Assembly (NCBI RefSeq): GCF_001270265.1
Contig: NZ_LGAP01000001.1
Coordinates: 682,001 to 746,000 of the forward strand
Source: Ensifer adhaerens
Lineage (GTDB): Bacteria > Pseudomonadota > Alphaproteobacteria > Rhizobiales > Rhizobiaceae
DNA length: 64,000 bases
Direction of reading: 5' to 3'
Both the position numbers and the translations under genes were made by a program. This document shows positions 7,198 through 16,410 of this stretch, piece by piece. The notes beneath the pieces were generated by a model. The model worked only from the letters and a program-made list of their open reading frames with translations, was not told where the DNA came from and did no database searches. How positions within the stretch are numbered: the stretch's first letter is position 1; each line of letters starts with the position of its first letter.

Positions 7198-8160
7198 ATG
7201 ACGGAAATTGCTGGCCTGGTGTTGCCGTTCTTCGGGCTGATCTTCCTCGGCTATCTCACGGCCCGCTTCGTCGAACATCCGGGCGAGGCAATGGGGTGGC
7301 TGAACACCTTCATCATCTATCTCGCCTTGCCGGCGCTGTTCTTCAAGCTGGTGTCACGAACGCCGATCGAGCAACTGACCCGCGCCGATTTCATCCTGAC
7401 GAGCGTCGGTGCGACCTATCTCGTCTTTTCGCTGATCTTCATCGTCGGTCTTTTCGTGCGGCGCAATTCCATCGGCGAGGCGACAATACAGGGGTTTGCC
7501 GCAGCCTATGGCAATATCGGTTATATGGGGCCGGGCCTGGCGTTGCTGGCGCTGGGCGACGCGGCGGCGGTGCCGGTCGCACTGATCTTCTGCTTCGAGA
7601 ATGCAGCGCACTTTACCGTGGCGCCGGCGATGATGGCGCTTTCAGGCGGGCGGAAGGAAAAACCTGCGGCTCTCGCCCTTGGCATCGCCCGCAAGATCAT
7701 CCTGCACCCATTCATCCTGTCTACCTTTGCCGGGGTCGCAGCTGCATTCTTCGCCGTCCAGCCACCGCTGCCTGTGCAGCGGCTGATCGACTATCTGGCG
7801 CAGGCGGCCGCCCCTTGCGCGCTTTTTGCCATGGGCGTGACGCTTGCGCTGCGCCCGATCAAGCGCATCCCGGTCGAGATCGGCTACATCGTGCCGGCCA
7901 AGCTGATCCTGCATCCGGTGCTGGTGTTCACGGCGCTCAGCCTGACGGGAAACTATGATCCGGTCTGGGTGCAGACAGCCGTGCTGCTGGCGGCGCTGCC
8001 GACTGCGACCAACGTCTTTGTCATCGGTCATCAATATGGTGTCTGGCAGGAGCGCGCCTCGGCAACGATCCTGATCACGACTTTGCTTTCGGTGGCGACG
8101 GTGACCGGGCTGCTCTATCTGATCCGCTCAGGCGCTCTTCCGGCCGATCTTTTCCCGTAA
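7198..8160 (+). CDS. AEC family transporter (auxin efflux carrier type)
   Basis: 320 aa, almost entirely hydrophobic, with about ten helices in two repeats. The N-terminal FLGYLTARF and the central broken-helix region AAYGNIGYMGPGLALLALG are typical of AEC carriers. Bacterial members move small organic acids such as malonate or malate; the substrate here is not evident. GGGGAGAGGC precedes the ATG. Its 3' end overlaps the 3' end of the convergent ubiH-like gene by 33 bp. Confidence 0.88.
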   Translation: MTEIAGLVLPFFGLIFLGYLTARFVEHPGEAMGWLNTFIIYLALPALFFKLVSRTPIEQLTRADFILTSVGATYLVFSLIFIVGLFVRRNSIGEATIQGFAAAYGNIGYMGPGLALLALGDAAAVPVALIFCFENAAHFTVAPAMMALSGGRKEKPAALALGIARKIILHPFILSTFAGVAAAFFAVQPPLPVQRLIDYLAQAAAPCALFAMGVTLALRPIKRIPVEIGYIVPAKLILHPVLVFTALSLTGNYDPVWVQTAVLLAALPTATNVFVIGHQYGVWQERASATILITTLLSVATVTGLLYLIRSGALPADLFP

Positions 8161-9339
8161 GCTGTCCTTCAGCGCGTGAAACGCACTGCCGGGGTGCACG
8201 CCTTCGCGCATCACCAGGCTGCGCAGCGGTCCCGCAGCAGACAGGATGTGCAGGCCGACTGCGCGCAGCGCCTGTACCGGCAGGAAACTCGACAGCAACG
8301 ATCGGTTCAAGAGATCGACGCTCGCCGTGCGGCTGACGATATCGAGGCGGCGGCGGCCGTCGAACCGGTCGCCGATATCGCCCGAAAGACTGTCGCCCGT
8401 CGATGCGCCGATCAGATCGACCAGCGTCATCGCGTCGCGAAGGCTCAAGTTGAGGCCCTGGGCGCCAATCGGCGGGAAGGCGTGCGCCGCTTCGCCAACA
8501 AGCGCGACCCGGCCCTTGCCAAAGCGATGCGCGCTCATGCCAGACAGTGGGAAGGATTGCGGGGCTCCCTCGACCGTTACCTTGCCAAGGATCGACTGCA
8601 TCCGGTCCTCCACGGCGCGCGAGAGTGCGGCCAGGTCGAGCGCCAGCGTGGTGGCGGCATCTTCGGGTTTGCGCACCCAGACGAGGCTCGAGCGGTTGCC
8701 GGGCAGGGGCACCTGGGTGAATGGTCCGCTCTCCGTGTGAAACTCCGTCGAGGTGTCCTGGTGGGGAAGCTCGTGCGAGAAGTTGAGGACGACGGCGGTC
8801 TGCGGATAGGACCAGGTGCTGACGGAAATCTTGGCTGCTTCGCGCACCGGCGAACGACGACCGTCGGCGCCGACAACCAGATCGGCCGTGATATCGCATC
8901 CGTCATCGAGCGAGATCCGCGCCTTGTCGCCGGAGAGGTCGAAATCGACCGCCGACACGGTCATGCGATCGAGCGTTGCGATCTCGGACGCCCGCTCGCG
9001 CAGAATGTCGAGGAAGGGGGCGTTCGGAATGTTGTAGCCGAAGGCCGGCAGGCCGACTTCCGATGCCCGAAAGTTCACTGTCGGCGCACGCAGCAGGCGG
9101 TTGGTTCCATCCAGAATGCGCATCGTCGAGAGCGGCGCCGTCAGCGGCTGCACCTTTTCCCAGAGGTTCAATTTCCTGAGGTATTCGATCGACTGGTCCA
9201 TCAGCGCGGTCGTCCGGCCGTCGGACAATGCCGGTTCCGGTCCGATCAGCGCAACGCGGTAGCCGCTCTCAGCAAGCGCGATCGCTGCCAGAGAGCCCGC
9301 AAGGCCGGCGCCGACGACGGCGATGTCGTAATGATCCAT
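8128..9339 (-). CDS. UbiH/UbiF family FAD-dependent hydroxylase
   Basis: 403 aa. It carries the N-terminal FAD dinucleotide-binding motif GAGLAG (10-15), the middle motif VGADGRRSPVRE, and the second FAD motif RVALVGEAAHAFPPIGAQGLN typical of class A flavoprotein monooxygenases that hydroxylate the ubiquinone ring. Alphaproteobacteria use variable sets of UbiH, UbiF, UbiL and UbiM enzymes, so the ring position modified is not assigned. It probably acts at the inner face of the membrane. It is transcribed alone, divergent from pcs across about 280 bp. Confidence 0.9.
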   Translation of the reverse strand: MDHYDIAVVGAGLAGSLAAIALAESGYRVALIGPEPALSDGRTTALMDQSIEYLRKLNLWEKVQPLTAPLSTMRILDGTNRLLRAPTVNFRASEVGLPAFGYNIPNAPFLDILRERASEIATLDRMTVSAVDFDLSGDKARISLDDGCDITADLVVGADGRRSPVREAAKISVSTWSYPQTAVVLNFSHELPHQDTSTEFHTESGPFTQVPLPGNRSSLVWVRKPEDAATTLALDLAALSRAVEDRMQSILGKVTVEGAPQSFPLSGMSAHRFGKGRVALVGEAAHAFPPIGAQGLNLSLRDAMTLVDLIGASTGDSLSGDIGDRFDGRRRLDIVSRTASVDLLNRSLLSSFLPVQALRAVGLHILSAAGPLRSLVMREGVHPGSAFHALKDSLREKIGRKSA

Positions 9340-9619
9340 GATGGAAAGAACCCTTTCGCTCGCGCCATCAAGCGCCTGCTGCTTTCATCTCGATCTTACT
9401 TCTAGTCCTCGGCAAAGGCGAAATAAATGGGTTGAATCAGCGCAGAAGCAATTTGAAAGTGTCCACAGAACAATCTCCACCGGACAAAGTCGTGCTTGAA
9501 TTTTGCTGGCGATGCGTTGCAAAGGGTGCATATTACGCGCAATGCGCCGCCAAAGCGGTTGGGGCGGGGGTTACAACCCTGTCTGGGGAAATGCAGAAGG
9601 GGATAGGCGGCGTCCGCAG

Positions 9620-10345
9620 ATGAAGTTTTTCAACTACAAAAGAGTCCCCTACGCCGAGATTCGCGCCTTCTCCGTGCACATATTGACCGCTTCCGGGTCA
9701 TTCCTCGCTTTTCTTGGTGTCGTCGCCGCGGCAGAACATCGCTTCGTCGATATGTTCTGGTGGCTCGGCCTGGCCTTGCTGGTGGACGGCATCGATGGTC
9801 CGATCGCCCGCAAGGTGCGGGTCAAGGAAGTGCTTCCCAATTGGTCGGGCGACACGCTCGACAACGTCATCGACTATGTCACCTACGTGCTTCTGCCGGC
9901 CTTTGCGCTCTACCAGAGCGGCATGATCGGCGAACCGTGGTCCTTCCTGGCGGCCGGCGCGATCGTCGTCTCGAGCGCGATCTACTATGCCGACATGGGC
10001 ATGAAGACGGACGAATATTTCTTCTCGGGCTTTCCCGTGGTCTGGAACATGGTCGTCTTTACGCTCTTCGTCATTCAGGCAAGTGAACTGACCGCCTCGA
10101 TCGTCGTCCTCGTGTCGGTGGTGCTTACCTTCCTGCCGATCAACTTCCTGCATCCGGTGCGCGTCCAGCGGCTTCGTCCGCTCAACCTGGGTGTCTTTTT
10201 TCTCTGGTCGGCGCTCAGCATGTACGCCCTGCTTCTGCATTTCGTGACGCCGGCCTGGGTGGTGACCGGTGTTCTTGCAACAGGCATCTATCTCTACGTG
10301 ATCGGTTTCGTCCTGCAGATCTTCCCCAAGCTCGGCCGGACCTAG
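9620..10345 (+). CDS. pcs: Phosphatidylcholine synthase
   Basis: 241 aa. It condenses CDP-diacylglycerol with choline to form phosphatidylcholine and CMP, a membrane pathway well known in rhizobia. The CDP-alcohol phosphotransferase motif is present in the Pcs form (DGIDGPIARK, then GDTLDNVIDY), with seven to eight hydrophobic segments. A longer upstream frame is open from 9503, but the start at 9620 (MKFFNYKRVPYAE) gives the standard 241-residue length. The 280 bp before it, shared with the divergent ubiH-like gene, should hold its promoter. The quinone oxidoreductase gene follows after 10 bp and may be cotranscribed. Confidence 0.96.
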   Translation: MKFFNYKRVPYAEIRAFSVHILTASGSFLAFLGVVAAAEHRFVDMFWWLGLALLVDGIDGPIARKVRVKEVLPNWSGDTLDNVIDYVTYVLLPAFALYQSGMIGEPWSFLAAGAIVVSSAIYYADMGMKTDEYFFSGFPVVWNMVVFTLFVIQASELTASIVVLVSVVLTFLPINFLHPVRVQRLRPLNLGVFFLWSALSMYALLLHFVTPAWVVTGVLATGIYLYVIGFVLQIFPKLGRT

Positions 10346-10355
10346 GAGCTCTTCG

Positions 10356-11333
10356 ATGGCACAGGCAATTGTCGTACGCGAACTCGGTGGACCCGAGGTC
10401 CTGAAGCTGGAGGGCGTTACGCTCTCGCCGCCGGGACCGGGTGAGGTGCAGATCCGCCAGGTGGCTGTCGGGTTGAATTTCATCGACGTCTATTTCCGCA
10501 CCGGGCTCTACAAGTCCGCCTCGGGCCTGCCCTTTGTCCCGGGCAAGGAAGGCGCCGGGATCGTGACGGCCGTCGGCGATGGCGTCAGCCTCTTTGGCGT
10601 TGGCGACCGGGTGGCCTATGCATCGTCGGATGGTGCCTACGCCAGCGAGCGCAACGTCGAAGCTTCGCAACTGGTCAAGGTTCCGGACGGCATCTCGCTT
10701 GAGACGGCGGCGGCGATGATGCTGAAAGGCATGACGGCGCAATATCTGCTCAACCAGACATTCCAGGTCGGGCCGGAAACGACGCTGCTCTTCCATGCCG
10801 CCGCCGGTGGCGTCGGCTTGATTGCCGGCCAATGGGCAAAGGCTCTGGGTGCAACCGTCATCGGTACGGCCGGATCGCAGGACAAGATCGACCTGGCACT
10901 CGCCCATGGATACGACCACGTCATCAACTATCGCACGGACAATTTCGTTGCGCGGGTCAAGGAACTGACAGACGGCAAGGGTGTCGATGTCGTTTACGAT
11001 TCGGTCGGGAAGGACACCTATCCGGCCTCGCTCGATTGCCTGAAATCGCGCGGTCTTTGGGTGAGCTTCGGCAACTCGTCGGGCCCGGTCGACGCCTTCA
11101 GCATCGGTATTCTGGCACAGAAGGGTTCGCTGTTTGCAACGCGCCCGACACTCTTCGGTTATGTGTCGACGCGGCCTGCGCTTGAAGCGTGTGCAAACTC
11201 GCTCTTTGATATTGTGCAAAGCAACAAAGTGCGTATCAATATCAATCAGACTTATCCGCTTGCCGACGCCGGTCGCGCGCATACGGATCTTGAGACAAGA
11301 AAAACGAGTGGAACAACACTGCTGATTCCGTGA
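10356..11333 (+). CDS. Quinone oxidoreductase (zeta-crystallin type)
   Basis: 325 aa medium-chain reductase/dehydrogenase that lacks the catalytic zinc cysteines, as expected for the NADPH:quinone reductase branch. Landmarks are VGLNFIDVYFRTGLY, PGKEGAGIVTAVG and the nucleotide-binding AAAGGVGLIAGQWAKALGA. It probably reduces quinones by one electron using NADPH in the cytoplasm. A TAGGAG site precedes the ATG, 10 bp after pcs. The ABC transporter operon follows 49 bp later, so readthrough is possible. Confidence 0.92.
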   Translation: MAQAIVVRELGGPEVLKLEGVTLSPPGPGEVQIRQVAVGLNFIDVYFRTGLYKSASGLPFVPGKEGAGIVTAVGDGVSLFGVGDRVAYASSDGAYASERNVEASQLVKVPDGISLETAAAMMLKGMTAQYLLNQTFQVGPETTLLFHAAAGGVGLIAGQWAKALGATVIGTAGSQDKIDLALAHGYDHVINYRTDNFVARVKELTDGKGVDVVYDSVGKDTYPASLDCLKSRGLWVSFGNSSGPVDAFSIGILAQKGSLFATRPTLFGYVSTRPALEACANSLFDIVQSNKVRININQTYPLADAGRAHTDLETRKTSGTTLLIP

Positions 11334-11382
11334 TCGAAGCCTTAAGGCGGACGGGGATCGACAGAGGGGAAAAGAGGGCAGC

Positions 11383-12957
11383 GTGCCTGTTGAGGGAGCA
11401 ACCGCGAACGGTCCGTTGTTGGCTGTGAGCAACCTGACGAAATTGTTCGGCTCGTTTGCGGCCTGCAATGAGATCAACCTGCAGATAGACCAGGGCGAAA
11501 TCCACGCCCTTCTCGGCGAAAACGGTGCCGGAAAATCGACGCTGGTGAAGATGTTGTTCGGCGTTCTCGCGCCGACGGGCGGCGAGATCGTGTGGCAGGG
11601 GCGCAGCGTGCGCATCGCCAGCCCCGCGGCCGCTCGCAAGCTCGGCATCGGCATGGTTTTTCAGCATTTTTCGCTGTTTGAGGCGTTGACCGTCGCCGAA
11701 AACATCGCGCTGTCGATGGACGGCAACATCTCGCTCGCCAAGGTCGCGGAAGAAGCCTCGCGCCTGTCGCACGCCTATGGCCTGCCGCTCGATCCCAAGG
11801 CGCACGTGGCTGATCTTTCCGTCGGCGAGCGCCAGCGCATCGAGATCGTCCGTGCATTGCTGCAGAACCCGCGTCTGATCATTCTCGATGAGCCGACGTC
11901 GGTCCTGACGCCGCAGGAGGCCGATCGACTGTTCGAGACCCTCAACAAGCTCAAGGCGGAAGGGCGTTCGGTCCTCTACATCAGCCACCGGCTCGAGGAG
12001 GTGCAGCGCATCTGCGACCGCGCGACCGTGCTTCGCCACGGCAAGGTCACCGGCGCCTGCGACCCCAAGGTCGAAACACCAGCGTCTTTGGCACGCATGA
12101 TGGTGGGAAGCGACGTAGCAGCAGTGACCGCCGAGGGCACCAGCACCAAGGGCGACGTGCAACTGGAAGCGCGCCACCTTTCCGTTTCCGCGCGCACGCC
12201 GTTTGCCGTTTCGCTGAAAAACATCTGTCTCAAGGTGCGTGCCGGCGAAGTGCTGGCGATCGCCGGTGTGGCCGGCAACGGCCAGGGCGAGCTTTTCGAC
12301 GCGCTTTCCGGCGAGTATCCGGTTGCGGACGACGCTGCGGTGCAGATCAGGCAAAAGCCGGTCGGCAACAGGAACATCAACGCGCGACGGCTGATGGGCG
12401 CCGGTTTCGTTCCCGAAGAGCGCCACGGCCATGCTGCGGTTTCAGCCATGCCGCTCTCCGACAATCTGGTGCTTGCCAGAAGCCGGTCCGATGCCAAGGC
12501 CTTCCTCGGTGGCTGCTTCCTCAACATCATCCGCCGAGATGCGGTGACGACGGCAACCAAACGCATCTCCGAAGCAATGGACGTGCGCAAAAGCGGCGAA
12601 GACCCGCCGGCCGGATCGCTCTCGGGCGGCAACCTGCAGAAATTCATCGTCGGTCGCGAGCTCGACCGCCAACCGGCCGTCTTGATCGTCAATCAGCCGA
12701 CTTGGGGGGTGGATGCAGGTGCTGCAAGCCGGATCCGGCAAGCGCTCGTCGATCTCGCCAAGGCTGGGTCCGCCGTGCTGGTGATCAGCCAGGACCTTGA
12801 CGAAATCTTCGAGGTGGCGACCGAAATCGCGGTGATCAGCGAAGGGCGGCTCTCCGATCCCTATCCGGCGCGCGAGCTTTCTCGTGAGAAGATCGGCCTC
12901 CTGATGGGCGGCATGTACGGCAAGACGGAAGGCACGGGGGCTGTGCATGCGCATTGA
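11383..12957 (+). CDS. ABC transporter ATP-binding protein, BMP/nucleoside-type importer
   Basis: 524 aa with two ABC domains in tandem. The first has Walker A GENGAGKST, signature LSVGERQRIEI and Walker B LIILDEPTS. The second has the degenerate P-loop GVAGNGQGE, signature LSGGNLQKF and a Walker B reading LIVNQPTWGVD, the pattern of sugar/nucleoside-type double ATPases in which only one site is fully catalytic. It starts at GTG 11383 behind GAGGGG/GAGGGC. It overlaps the next permease by 11 bp and energises uptake with the two permeases and BMP protein that follow. Confidence 0.94.
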   Translation: MPVEGATANGPLLAVSNLTKLFGSFAACNEINLQIDQGEIHALLGENGAGKSTLVKMLFGVLAPTGGEIVWQGRSVRIASPAAARKLGIGMVFQHFSLFEALTVAENIALSMDGNISLAKVAEEASRLSHAYGLPLDPKAHVADLSVGERQRIEIVRALLQNPRLIILDEPTSVLTPQEADRLFETLNKLKAEGRSVLYISHRLEEVQRICDRATVLRHGKVTGACDPKVETPASLARMMVGSDVAAVTAEGTSTKGDVQLEARHLSVSARTPFAVSLKNICLKVRAGEVLAIAGVAGNGQGELFDALSGEYPVADDAAVQIRQKPVGNRNINARRLMGAGFVPEERHGHAAVSAMPLSDNLVLARSRSDAKAFLGGCFLNIIRRDAVTTATKRISEAMDVRKSGEDPPAGSLSGGNLQKFIVGRELDRQPAVLIVNQPTWGVDAGAASRIRQALVDLAKAGSAVLVISQDLDEIFEVATEIAVISEGRLSDPYPARELSREKIGLLMGGMYGKTEGTGAVHAH

Positions 12958-14041
12958 ACTGGAAAAGCGCGCCAAGATATCGGCGCTGTTCTCGATCCTG
13001 TCTCCGTTCATCGCCTTCCTGCTGACGATCATCTTCGGCGGCATCATGTTCGCGCTTCTCGGCAAGAACCCGGTCACGGCGCTTTACAGCTTCTTCGTCG
13101 AGCCTCTGAGCGAGGTCTGGTCGCTGCACGAACTCGCGATCAAGGCCGCGCCGCTGATCCTGATTGCTGTCGGCCTTTCCGTCTGTTTCCGCTCGAACAA
13201 CTGGAACATCGGCGCCGAGGGGCAATTCATCATGGGCGCAATCGCCGGCTCGACCCTGCCGGTCGTGTTTTACGAGTGGCAGTCGCCGCTGGTGCTGCCG
13301 CTGATGATGCTGATGGGCATGCTCGGCGGCGCGCTGTTCGCCGCCATTCCCGCCTTCCTCAAGGCGCACATGAACACCAACGAGATCCTGACGAGCCTGA
13401 TGCTGGTCTATGTCGCCCAGCTGTTTCTCGACTGGCTCGTGCGCGGCCCCTGGCGCAACCCGGGGGGCATGAACTTTCCGGAGACGCGCACCTTTGCGCC
13501 TGACGCAATCCTGCCGGAACTGATCGCATCGGGGCGCACCCATTGGGGCTTTGCCTTCGCCATCATCGCGGCGATCCTCGTCTGGTTCATGATGCGCTAC
13601 ACGCTGAAGGGTTTCGAGATTTCGGTTCTCGGCCAGTCCGAGCGGGCAGGGCGTTTTGCCGGCTTCTCGTCCCGGCGGATGATCTGGTTTTCGATGCTTT
13701 TGTCAGGTGCGCTTGCCGGTCTTGCTGGCATTTCCGAAGTCAGCGGCGCGATCCAGCAACTGCGCCCGGTGATCTCGCCCGGCTACGGCTTCACCGCGAT
13801 CATCGTGGCGTTTCTCGGTCGGCTCAATCCGCTTGGCATCATTGCGGCCGGTCTCGTGCTGGCGCTGACCTATCTCGGCGGCGAAGCCGCACAGCTATCG
13901 CTCGGGGTGTCGGACAAAGTCACCCGCGTCTTCCAGGGTCTTTTGCTGTTCTTCGTGCTCTCCTGCGACACACTCATTCATTATCGCATCCGGCTGGTTT
14001 GGTACCGGTTTACTGCGTCAGATCTGGACCGGAGCCGCTGA
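12947..14041 (+). CDS. ABC transporter permease, BMP-type importer
   Basis: 364 aa integral membrane protein. A short cytoplasmic N-terminus (MRIELEKRAK) is followed by about ten helices. The run NNWNIGAEGQFIMGAIAG is the signature stretch of the YufP-like branch of the ribose-type permease family. Start ATG 12947 lies inside the end of the ATPase gene, and the stop TGA overlaps the next ATG by one base, so the three genes are translationally coupled. It forms one half of the channel. Confidence 0.93.
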   Translation: MRIELEKRAKISALFSILSPFIAFLLTIIFGGIMFALLGKNPVTALYSFFVEPLSEVWSLHELAIKAAPLILIAVGLSVCFRSNNWNIGAEGQFIMGAIAGSTLPVVFYEWQSPLVLPLMMLMGMLGGALFAAIPAFLKAHMNTNEILTSLMLVYVAQLFLDWLVRGPWRNPGGMNFPETRTFAPDAILPELIASGRTHWGFAFAIIAAILVWFMMRYTLKGFEISVLGQSERAGRFAGFSSRRMIWFSMLLSGALAGLAGISEVSGAIQQLRPVISPGYGFTAIIVAFLGRLNPLGIIAAGLVLALTYLGGEAAQLSLGVSDKVTRVFQGLLLFFVLSCDTLIHYRIRLVWYRFTASDLDRSR

Positions 14042-14961
14042 TGGGGATCGTCGAAGCCATATTGCTGAGCGTCATCACTGCCGCAACACCGCTCGTCATT
14101 GCTGCGCTGGGCGAATTGGTAACGGAACGCTCCGGCGTGCTCAACCTCGGCGTCGAAGGCATGATGGTGATGGGCGCCGTTTGCGCCTTCGTCGCGACCC
14201 AGATCACCGGGTCGCCCTATCTCGGGATTCTTGCTGGGATCGTTTGCGGTGCGGTATTCTCCCAGCTCTTCGCGTTCCTGACCCTGACGCTGGTTGCCAA
14301 CCAGGTGGCGACCGGCTTGGCGCTGACGTTGCTCGGCCTCGGCGTTTCCGGCATGCTCGGCGAGAGCTTTCTCGGCATGCAGGGTATCAAGCTGCAGCCG
14401 ATCGTCATTCCGGTGCTGGCCGATATCCCGTTCATCGGACCGCTCCTGTTCCGTCAGGACATCATCTTCTATCTTTCGATCGCGCTGGTCGCAGGCGTTC
14501 ACTGGTTCCTGTTCAGGAGCCGCGTGGGCCTGAAGCTGCGCGCCGTCGGCGACAGTCATGCGTCTGCCCATGCCCTTGGCGTCAACGTCATCAGGACGCG
14601 CTATCTTGCGGTGATGTTCGGCGGCGCCTGCGCGGGTCTTGCAGGCGCGCAATTGTCGCTCGTCTACACCCCGCAATGGGTCGAGAACATGTCGGCCGGG
14701 CGTGGCTGGATCGCGCTGGCGTTGGTGGTCTTCTCGTCCTGGCGCCCGTGGCGGCTCATTGCCGGCGGCTATCTGTTCGGCGCCGTTTCCATCAGCCAGC
14801 TTCACGCACAGGCCTTCGGTATCGGTATCCCGTCGCAATTCCTTTCGTCGCTTCCCTATCTCGCGACGATTGTCGTGCTCATACTCATTTCACATAACCG
14901 GCGCACGACCCTGATCAATACGCCGGCATCGCTCGGTAAGCCGTTTGTGCCAGATCGGTGA
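14041..14961 (+). CDS. ABC transporter permease, BMP-type importer
   Basis: 306 aa, eight to nine helices, YufQ-like. Near the N-terminus ERSGVLNLGVEGMMVMGAV is the counterpart of the NIGAEGQF stretch in the partner permease. The frame is open further upstream, but ATG 14041 overlaps the stop of the first permease and gives the expected length. Together the two permeases form the heterodimeric channel. The BMP gene follows after 48 bp. Confidence 0.93.
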   Translation: MGIVEAILLSVITAATPLVIAALGELVTERSGVLNLGVEGMMVMGAVCAFVATQITGSPYLGILAGIVCGAVFSQLFAFLTLTLVANQVATGLALTLLGLGVSGMLGESFLGMQGIKLQPIVIPVLADIPFIGPLLFRQDIIFYLSIALVAGVHWFLFRSRVGLKLRAVGDSHASAHALGVNVIRTRYLAVMFGGACAGLAGAQLSLVYTPQWVENMSAGRGWIALALVVFSSWRPWRLIAGGYLFGAVSISQLHAQAFGIGIPSQFLSSLPYLATIVVLILISHNRRTTLINTPASLGKPFVPDR

Positions 14962-15009
14962 CAATAACAATCCAGACGGACGTTTCTCAAACCGACAGAG
15001 GTCAAGAAA

Positions 15010-16080
15010 ATGAAAAAACTACTGCTCGCTCTCGCAAGTACCGCGGCCGTCATCGGCTTTGCCAGTGCTGCCGCCGCCCAGGAAAAGGCCAAGGTCTGCT
15101 TCGTCTATGTCGGTTCCAAGACCGACGGCGGCTGGACGCAGGCACACGATATCGGTCGTCTGGAGCTGGAAAAACAGCTCGGTGACAAGATCGAGACGCA
15201 GTTCCTCGAAAACGTACCGGAGGGTCCTGACGCCGAGCGTGCGATCGAACGCATGGCCCGCTCCGGCTGCGGCCTGATCTACACGACGTCGTTCGGCTTC
15301 ATGGACGCGACGATCAAGATCGCGCAGAAGTTCCCGGACGTGAAGTTCGAGCACGCGACCGGCTACAAGAGCGCGCCGAATGTGGCGACTTACAACAGCC
15401 GCTTCTATGAAGGCCGCTACATCCAGGGCGTGATCGCCGCCAAGATGTCCGAGAAGGGCGTCGCCGGCTACATCGCCTCGTTCCCGATCCCCGAAGTGGT
15501 GATGGGCATCAATGCCTTCGTCATCGGCGCGCGCTCGGTCAACCCCGACTTCAAGATCAAGGTCGTATGGGCCAACACCTGGTTTGACCCGGGCAAGGAA
15601 GCCGATGCTGCCAAGGCGCTGGTCGACCAGGGCGTCGATATCCTGACACAGCACACCGACACGACGGCGCCGATGCAGGTTGCCGCCGAGCGCGGCATCA
15701 AGGCCTTCGGCCAGGCATCCGACATGATCGCCGCAGGCCCGAAGACACAGTTGACGGCAATCGTCGATACCTGGGGCGCCTACTACGTCAAGCGGACGCA
15801 GGCTTTCCTCGACGGCAAGTGGGAAACCACATCGAGCTGGGACGGCCTGAAGGATGGCATCCTGACCATGGCGCCCTACACCAACATGCCTGACGACGTG
15901 AAGAAGCTGGCCGAAGACGCGGAAGCGAAAATCAAGTCGGGTGAGCTGAAGCCGTTCACCGGTCCGCTGAAGAAGCAGGACGGCAGCGAGTGGCTGGCGG
16001 CAGGCGCGTCGTCGGATGACGGCACGCTGCTCGGCATGAACTTCTACGTCGAAGGCGTCGACGACCAGCTGCCGAAGTAA
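15010..16080 (+). CDS. BMP family substrate-binding protein
   Basis: 356 aa. It has a Sec signal peptide (MKKLLLALAS..ASAAAAQ, about 23 residues) and a basic membrane lipoprotein/PnrA-like binding fold. KVCFVYVGSKTDGGWTQAHD is the strand that contacts the ligand, and IYTTSFGFMDA follows. Known relatives bind nucleosides, autoinducer-2-like sugars or thiamine-like compounds; purine nucleosides are the commonest ligands for this gene layout. Unlike many rhizobial loci, no adenosine deaminase or nucleosidase gene follows. A GAGGTCAAGAAA leader precedes the ATG, and an intrinsic terminator follows the stop. Confidence 0.93.
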   Translation: MKKLLLALASTAAVIGFASAAAAQEKAKVCFVYVGSKTDGGWTQAHDIGRLELEKQLGDKIETQFLENVPEGPDAERAIERMARSGCGLIYTTSFGFMDATIKIAQKFPDVKFEHATGYKSAPNVATYNSRFYEGRYIQGVIAAKMSEKGVAGYIASFPIPEVVMGINAFVIGARSVNPDFKIKVVWANTWFDPGKEADAAKALVDQGVDILTQHTDTTAPMQVAAERGIKAFGQASDMIAAGPKTQLTAIVDTWGAYYVKRTQAFLDGKWETTSSWDGLKDGILTMAPYTNMPDDVKKLAEDAEAKIKSGELKPFTGPLKKQDGSEWLAAGASSDDGTLLGMNFYVEGVDDQLPK

Positions 16081-16108
16081 AAACGGCGAAAGAACGCAGC
16101 AAATGTGC

Positions 16109-16141
16109 AACCCCCGCCGCGACGGCGGGGTTTGTCGTTTT
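16109..16141 (+). terminator. Rho-independent terminator after the BMP importer operon
   Basis: CCCCGCC (16112-16118), loop GCGAC, GGCGGGG (16124-16130), then TTTGTCGTTTTT. It lies about 30 bp after the BMP gene stop and separates the importer operon from the FCD/GntR regulator gene. Confidence 0.85.
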
Positions 16142-16410
16142 TATCGGCTGGTCGAGACACGAAGCCGCGGCTTGTTGACACCGGGATCCCGGCATTGGTT
16201 GGCTTGCTGAGAACGGCGCAATCAACGGTCGTGCGGGCCGGATTCGGCCATAGTGCAGCTTCGCTGCATTTCGTGTAATGCTTGAGGAATCGGGTGGCTG
16301 TTCCCAGGCCAACTCTTCCTGTTCGTCGGGATGGGTGGATCGACGGGGTATGGCATGTTGAGGCGCCGCATCTGGCGCTGTCAGGCAAGGGAGTGCCTGG
16401 AGGAGGTGGG

